Positions 59,233-64,000 of a stretch of DNA of 64,000 bases are shown here, in pieces. The stretch lies in NCBI GenBank assembly GCA_003213175.1, contig QCNN01000002.1:1-64000 (forward strand), read 5' to 3'. The position numbers and the translations under genes are program-made. Position 1 is the first letter of the stretch; the number at the start of each line of letters is the position of its first letter. Under the pieces are notes generated by a model, which saw only the letters and a list, made by a program, of their open reading frames with translations, was not told the origin of the DNA and ran no database searches. This DNA comes from SAR116 cluster bacterium AG-426-B08. GTDB lineage: Bacteria > Pseudomonadota > Alphaproteobacteria > Puniceispirillales > Marisalimonadaceae.

Positions 59233-60084
59233 GTGAATAATATAGGTTTAATTGGTAAATTCATTTCAAACTCTCAAATGCCAGATTTGATGAGAAAACT
59301 TGGAAATGAGTTTGAGACCCCAATTAAATATAGTTTGTTTGATTTTTCTCAAAAAAAAAATGTAAATCTTAAAAATATTGTTAACAACTTTAAAAAAAAA
59401 AAGTTTCTTGGTATTGGAGTAACCTATCCATATAAAGAAAAAATTCTAGAAGTTGTTCAAAGTTTTGGAAAAGAAGTAGATCTGACCAAAGCATCTAATA
59501 CGCTTATTTTTGGAAATGAAATTGTTGCTAGAAACACTGATTTTCTGGGTTTTGTAAAATCATTAGAATTTCATTTTAAGAATGAACTAAAAAACATACT
59601 TGTTATCGGTGGTGGCGGTGTTGGTAGGGCAGTTTGTTTTGGATTAGCTGAGTTTGGTGTTGAAAAAATTTATTTAATGGAAAAAGACTTAAATAAGTCA
59701 AATAAGTTAATTAATGAATTAAGAAACCAAAGCATAAATTGTATTTCTTTAAAAATTAGAGATTTAATAGAAGTACAGGGTGATTTGGAAGGGATAGTCA
59801 ATTGCACACCAATAGGTCATAACAGTTCTCTGGGTAATCCATTGCCACAACTATTAACATCAAAAAATCAATGGGTTTATGACGTTGTATATACACCAGC
59901 TAAAACTGATTTTTTAAGAACAGCTGAGAGAAAAAATTCCATGATAATTTACGGTGTAGATCTTTTTATATTTCAGGGTATAGAAGCATACATCCTTTTT
60001 ACAAACCAAAATAAAAACAGAAATAATATTTATAAACAAATTAATGAAATCAGGACTTATTATTTAAAAAAGTTGGTATATTAA
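59233..60084 (+). CDS. shikimate/quinate dehydrogenase-like protein
   Basis: GIGVTYPYKEKI, ASNTLIFGNEIVARNTDFLGF, LVIGGGGVGRAVCFGL; GTG start. Confidence 0.82.
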   Translation: MNNIGLIGKFISNSQMPDLMRKLGNEFETPIKYSLFDFSQKKNVNLKNIVNNFKKKKFLGIGVTYPYKEKILEVVQSFGKEVDLTKASNTLIFGNEIVARNTDFLGFVKSLEFHFKNELKNILVIGGGGVGRAVCFGLAEFGVEKIYLMEKDLNKSNKLINELRNQSINCISLKIRDLIEVQGDLEGIVNCTPIGHNSSLGNPLPQLLTSKNQWVYDVVYTPAKTDFLRTAERKNSMIIYGVDLFIFQGIEAYILFTNQNKNRNNIYKQINEIRTYYLKKLVY

Positions 60085-61304
60085 TTCTGAGTTGAAATAA
60101 TTCCATCTTTTAAAAGTAATTCTATCTCTTGCTCAGAATAACCCTGTTCTTTTAAAATTTGAATTGTATGTTCTCCAATCAAAGGAGGCGTAAATTTGAC
60201 ACCTACGTCCTCAGACCTACTAAATTTTATAGGAGATGCAATTCCTTTATAATAATCTTTTTCTAAAACCATGTTTCGTTCTTTAGTTTGAGGATGTTGA
60301 ATTGCTTCTTCAATATTTCTAACTGGCCCAGCAGGAATTCCTGCTGATAAAAGCTTTTCTGAAAATTTTATGCCGTCAACATTAGATAAAGCTTTCTCAA
60401 TAAATTTTGTCAATTCCACTCTGTTTTTTACTCTATCACCATTTGTTCTAAACCTAGCATCATTTGCAAGTTCCTCGAGGTTAAGTGCATAACATAATCG
60501 TTTAAATCCAGCATCATTTCCAATGCCCATAAAAATTTCGTTTGAAGCTGTTTTGAATTTATCATATGGAGAGATATTTGGGTGAGAATTACCAGTAGCT
60601 TTTCCAGGCTTTTTTGTTAAAAAATAATTAGCATTATGAGGGTGCATTAAAGCTAATGCTGAGTCGTAAAGTGTCATGTCTATAAATTGACCTTTATTAG
60701 ATTTATTTCTTTCGTAGAGCGCCATTAAAATACCAATAGTACTATATAATCCAGTACCCATGTCTACAAAAGGGGCTCCCATTCTTACACTTCCACTTTC
60801 ATGAGTTCCATTTACAGTCATCATACCGGTCATAGCTTGTACAATTGCATCATAACCGGGCGCACCTCCCAATGGACCTTTCGATCCAAATCCAGAAATT
60901 CTACAATGAATTAATCTTGGAAACTTATTTTTTAAAAACTCCTCATATCCAAATCCCCATTTTTCCATAGTACCTGTTTTAAAATTTTCTATCAAAATGT
61001 CGGTTTCCTTCATAAGTTTTAAAAGGATTTTCTTTCCGGCAGTTTTTTTTAAATCCAAAGCGATAGACCTTTTATTTCTATTAACATTTATAAAATATGA
61101 AGCCATATTTTTTGCAAATGGTGGTCCCCATTCACGCACTTCATCTCCCAGATGAGACTCGACTTTTGTAACTATTGCTCCGTGATCTGCCAAAATCTGA
61201 GTAGCATACGGACCACCTAAAACTCTTGTCAAATCAAGAACTTTGATTCCTTCCAGAGTATGACTAATTTTATTTTCTAATTTACTCATGATTGAACCTT
61301 TCAT
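60081..61304 (-). CDS. CaiB/BaiF family CoA-transferase
   Basis: GIKVLDLTRVLGGPYATQILADHGA, INVNRNKRSIALDLKK, GYDAIVQAMTGMM. Confidence 0.92.
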   Translation of the reverse strand: MKGSIMSKLENKISHTLEGIKVLDLTRVLGGPYATQILADHGAIVTKVESHLGDEVREWGPPFAKNMASYFINVNRNKRSIALDLKKTAGKKILLKLMKETDILIENFKTGTMEKWGFGYEEFLKNKFPRLIHCRISGFGSKGPLGGAPGYDAIVQAMTGMMTVNGTHESGSVRMGAPFVDMGTGLYSTIGILMALYERNKSNKGQFIDMTLYDSALALMHPHNANYFLTKKPGKATGNSHPNISPYDKFKTASNEIFMGIGNDAGFKRLCYALNLEELANDARFRTNGDRVKNRVELTKFIEKALSNVDGIKFSEKLLSAGIPAGPVRNIEEAIQHPQTKERNMVLEKDYYKGIASPIKFSRSEDVGVKFTPPLIGEHTIQILKEQGYSEQEIELLLKDGIISTQN

Positions 61305-62471
61305 TTAATAAGATTTTGGAAAGCCAAGAATTTTTTCTGAAACATAATTTAATATCATCTCTGAACTTACTGGGGCTAATTTTGGAATAAGAGATTCTCT
61401 GAATAATCTTTCAACATGATATTCTTTTGCATAACCCATACCACCTAAGGTTACAACTGCTTGAGTAGCAGCTTTAAAAGCTGCCTCAGCGGCAAAATAT
61501 TTTGCTGCATTTGCTAGTCCTCCTGAATTTTCTCCATTATCGTACTGATAAGATGCCTTTTCTATCAAAAGTTCAGCCGCCTCGAGTTCTATCCAGTTTT
61601 TAGCTAATGGATGTTGAATACTTTGGTTTTTCCCTATTGGTCTATCAAAAACAATTCTTTCTTTAGCATATTGTGTTGCTCTTTTGAGAACATTTTTACC
61701 TATACCTAACGCTTCTGCAGCGATTAAAATTCTTTCAGGATTGAGACTATCAAGTAAGTATCTAAAACCTTGACCCTCTTCACCTATTCTGTCTTCTTCA
61801 TTTACGTTCAAATTATCAATAAATATCTGGTTACTATCAACTGCTGCTCTACCCATTTTTTTAATTTCTCTAACTTCAATTTTTTCTCTATCAAAGTTTG
61901 TATAAAAAAGAGTTAATCCATCTATAGGCTTTTTCGTTGCTGATATGTCACTTGTACGAGCAAGCAGTAAAATTTTGTTTGCAACTTGAGCTGTCGATGT
62001 CCAAATCTTTTGTCCATTTATTATGTAACCTCCTTGAACTTTTTGAGCCTTTGTTTTAATTTTTCCTGTATCAAGACCACTATCAGGTTCTGTTACACCA
62101 AAACATGTTTTTTCTTTACCTGAAATAAGAGGAGGTAACCATAATTCTTTTTGTTTTTCTGTGCCATATATCACTATTGGATGTGGCCCAAAAATATTTA
62201 TATGAATAGATGATGCGGCTGCCATTCCTCCACCACTTTCTGATATGGTTTGCATAAAAAGAGACGCTTCTCTAATACCTAAATTAGAACCACCAAATTT
62301 TTCAGGCATACAAATTCCAAGCCATCCTCCAGAGGCAACTTCATCGTAAAACTCATGAGGAAACTTTGCGTTAATATCACAGTCAAGCCAATAATTGTCA
62401 TCAAATTTTTCTGATATATATTTTGCGGACTCGATGATAGAAATCTGAGTTTCATTTAATTTGAACGACAT
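61305..62471 (-). CDS. acyl-CoA dehydrogenase
   Basis: CFGVTEPDSGLDTGKIKTKA, FDRPIGKNQSIQHPLA, GGMGYAKEYHVERLFRES. Confidence 0.9.
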   Translation of the reverse strand: MSFKLNETQISIIESAKYISEKFDDNYWLDCDINAKFPHEFYDEVASGGWLGICMPEKFGGSNLGIREASLFMQTISESGGGMAAASSIHINIFGPHPIVIYGTEKQKELWLPPLISGKEKTCFGVTEPDSGLDTGKIKTKAQKVQGGYIINGQKIWTSTAQVANKILLLARTSDISATKKPIDGLTLFYTNFDREKIEVREIKKMGRAAVDSNQIFIDNLNVNEEDRIGEEGQGFRYLLDSLNPERILIAAEALGIGKNVLKRATQYAKERIVFDRPIGKNQSIQHPLAKNWIELEAAELLIEKASYQYDNGENSGGLANAAKYFAAEAAFKAATQAVVTLGGMGYAKEYHVERLFRESLIPKLAPVSSEMILNYVSEKILGFPKSY

Positions 62472-62492
62472 TAATTTTACCTTTGAAAATAT

Positions 62493-63089
62493 CTATCTAT
62501 ACATATTATGATAAATGTCATTAGGTTCCATTTCAGATGCTATTGCAAGTCTATTTGTCATGTTAAAAAATCCTATAACTAGACTTATATCCCAAATATC
62601 TCTATCATTAAATCCTACTTTATTTAGAGCAAGTCTGTCCTCTTCATTTACTGTAGATGGATTTCTAGTTAAATTTCTGGCAAAAAGAAGCATTGTCTTA
62701 TGCTTTTTGGATAAATTAGCTGCTTCAAAATTTGATGCTAATCTCTCTCCTAACTGAGGATCTTGAGATAGTTCACGTAAAGTTGCACCATGAGCTGCAA
62801 GACAATAGAAACATTGATTTTCTGATGAAACTGTTACAGCTATCATCTCCCTTTCTAATTTAGAGAGGCCAGATTCACCTAACATTATACTATTGTAGAG
62901 TTTTGTAAATCCTTCAAACTGTTTAGGGAAGTTTGAAAAAGCTTTTAATACATTTGGTACAAAACCAATTTTTTCATTTACAACTTTAAGATAATTTGAA
63001 GCATTTTTTTGATCTTCATAATTTAATTTTTTTTCTAATTTGAGAGCAGTAATTTTTTCTTTTGCTTCTTGCTTTTCTATTTTAGACAT
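62493..63089 (-). CDS. peroxidase-related / carboxymuconolactone decarboxylase (AhpD-like) protein
   Basis: ISSENQCFYCLAAHGATLREL CxxC-H motif; start at 63089 (MSKIEKQ) preferred over 63107. Confidence 0.85.
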   Translation of the reverse strand: MSKIEKQEAKEKITALKLEKKLNYEDQKNASNYLKVVNEKIGFVPNVLKAFSNFPKQFEGFTKLYNSIMLGESGLSKLEREMIAVTVSSENQCFYCLAAHGATLRELSQDPQLGERLASNFEAANLSKKHKTMLLFARNLTRNPSTVNEEDRLALNKVGFNDRDIWDISLVIGFFNMTNRLAIASEMEPNDIYHNMYR

Positions 63090-63883
63090 TATTCCTCCAT
63101 AATCCAATTTGGCTTTTTTTTATTAAAGAATGCATTAATTCCTTCCAAACATTCTTCATTTTCCCATGTATCTGCAAGAGCTTCTATACTCATTTCAATT
63201 AAATTTTGATCAATTTTGTCAGTAAGTTTTCTTACTAATTTTTTAGAGTTTGTAATAGCCTCAGGAGCTGAAATTTTGTAGGGTGATAAAATTTCTTTTA
63301 TCTTTTTATCAAGACTATTTTGTTTTACGACAAAGTCAATCAAACCTATTTTTAAACCTTCTTCTGATGATATTTCTCTTGCAGACGTAAAGAGATCTAT
63401 ACAGTTTTTCTCACCAATTTTTCTAATAACATATGGACTTATAGTAGCTGGAATTAATCCTAACCTTGTTTCAGTTAAAGCCATTTTAATGTCTTCAGAG
63501 GCTACAACTATATCACAAATAGCCATGATGCCAATTCCACCACCAAAAGAATTCCCATGAACTTTGCCAATAATGGTTTTGTTAACATAAAAAAGCTTAT
63601 TTAACATTATTGCCAATTTCTTAGCTTCTTTTATTCTTGTTTTCCTATCAGCTGTGATTTGACGTTTCATCCATTTAAGATCACCTCCGGCACAAAAACT
63701 TTTTCCAGATGATGACAAAACGATTATTTTAATATCTTTATCTTGATCAAGTTTTTTGAAACAACAACCCAAATCTTCTATCATCTGAGGAGATAGAGCA
63801 TTATGTCTCTGAGGTTCATTTAGTACTACTTCAATTACCCCTAGAGAGTTTTCCTTAACTATTAAGCTTTTATAACTATACAT
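63089..63883 (-). CDS. crotonase, methylglutaconyl-CoA hydratase-like
   Basis: SSSGKSFCAGGDLKWMK, GKVHGNSFGGGIGIMAICDIVVAS; located next to an mccB-like C-terminus. Confidence 0.8.
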   Translation of the reverse strand: MYSYKSLIVKENSLGVIEVVLNEPQRHNALSPQMIEDLGCCFKKLDQDKDIKIIVLSSSGKSFCAGGDLKWMKRQITADRKTRIKEAKKLAIMLNKLFYVNKTIIGKVHGNSFGGGIGIMAICDIVVASEDIKMALTETRLGLIPATISPYVIRKIGEKNCIDLFTSAREISSEEGLKIGLIDFVVKQNSLDKKIKEILSPYKISAPEAITNSKKLVRKLTDKIDQNLIEMSIEALADTWENEECLEGINAFFNKKKPNWIMEE

Positions 63884-63904
63884 GTTTATATATTTCTAAT
63901 TAAT

Positions 63905-64000
63905 TTACATTCTAAATAAACCAAACTTACTATCTTTAATTTTTTGAGACATTGAAATTTCTATGCTGAGAGCAAGAATTCTTCTAGTTTCAATTGGATC
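63905..64000 (-). CDS. C-terminal fragment of methylcrotonyl-CoA carboxylase beta (carboxyltransferase) subunit, truncated by window end
   Basis: Reverse-strand translation DPIETRRILALSIEISMSQKIKDSKFGLFRM* matches the typical C-terminal pattern of MccB-type carboxyltransferases; not in ORF track. Confidence 0.7.
   Translation of the reverse strand, partial: DPIETRRILALSIEISMSQKIKDSKFGLFRM

Noticed and set aside
1-64000. Mobile elements, prophage, CRISPR, tRNA or rRNA genes
   Set aside because: No transposase/integrase/phage ORFs, spaced repeats or recognisable RNA genes seen by eye; tRNAscan/Infernal scans would be needed to rule out small RNAs

Overview
This is a gene-dense, AT-rich bacterial chromosome segment with about 56 genes and very short intergenic gaps. 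Gene content suggests a streamlined marine alphaproteobacterium, but that taxonomy is inference. I found no rRNA, tRNA, CRISPR array, prophage or transposase by eye. Most of the window is catabolic and transport metabolism: six AMP-forming acyl-CoA ligases, three acyl-CoA dehydrogenases, several crotonases, two branched-chain-type (HAAT) ABC transporters, one tripartite tricarboxylate transporter (TctABC), two O-acetylhomoserine sulfhydrylases (one fused to a CoA-binding domain), a fused indolepyruvate ferredoxin oxidoreductase, and a block with a CDO-like cupin, a multi-rhodanese protein, a ThDP enzyme and a TauE/SafE exporter. Housekeeping genes (pyrF, queF, mntR, sufE, pgi, trmH-like, phhB) lie in the left part. 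The strongest leads are: (1) the cupin/rhodanese/ThDP/TauE/TctABC neighbourhood as a candidate organosulfur pathway; (2) the CoA-binding-MetY fusion; (3) a stem-loop directly after each of the three substrate-binding-protein genes; (4) an L-2-haloacid dehalogenase with an intact catalytic residue set; (5) four convergent gene pairs sharing the same TTAA as overlapping stops; and (6) an mccB C-terminus at the right edge that the ORF track missed. I cannot point to a proven new system; all functional proposals need homology searches or experiments.
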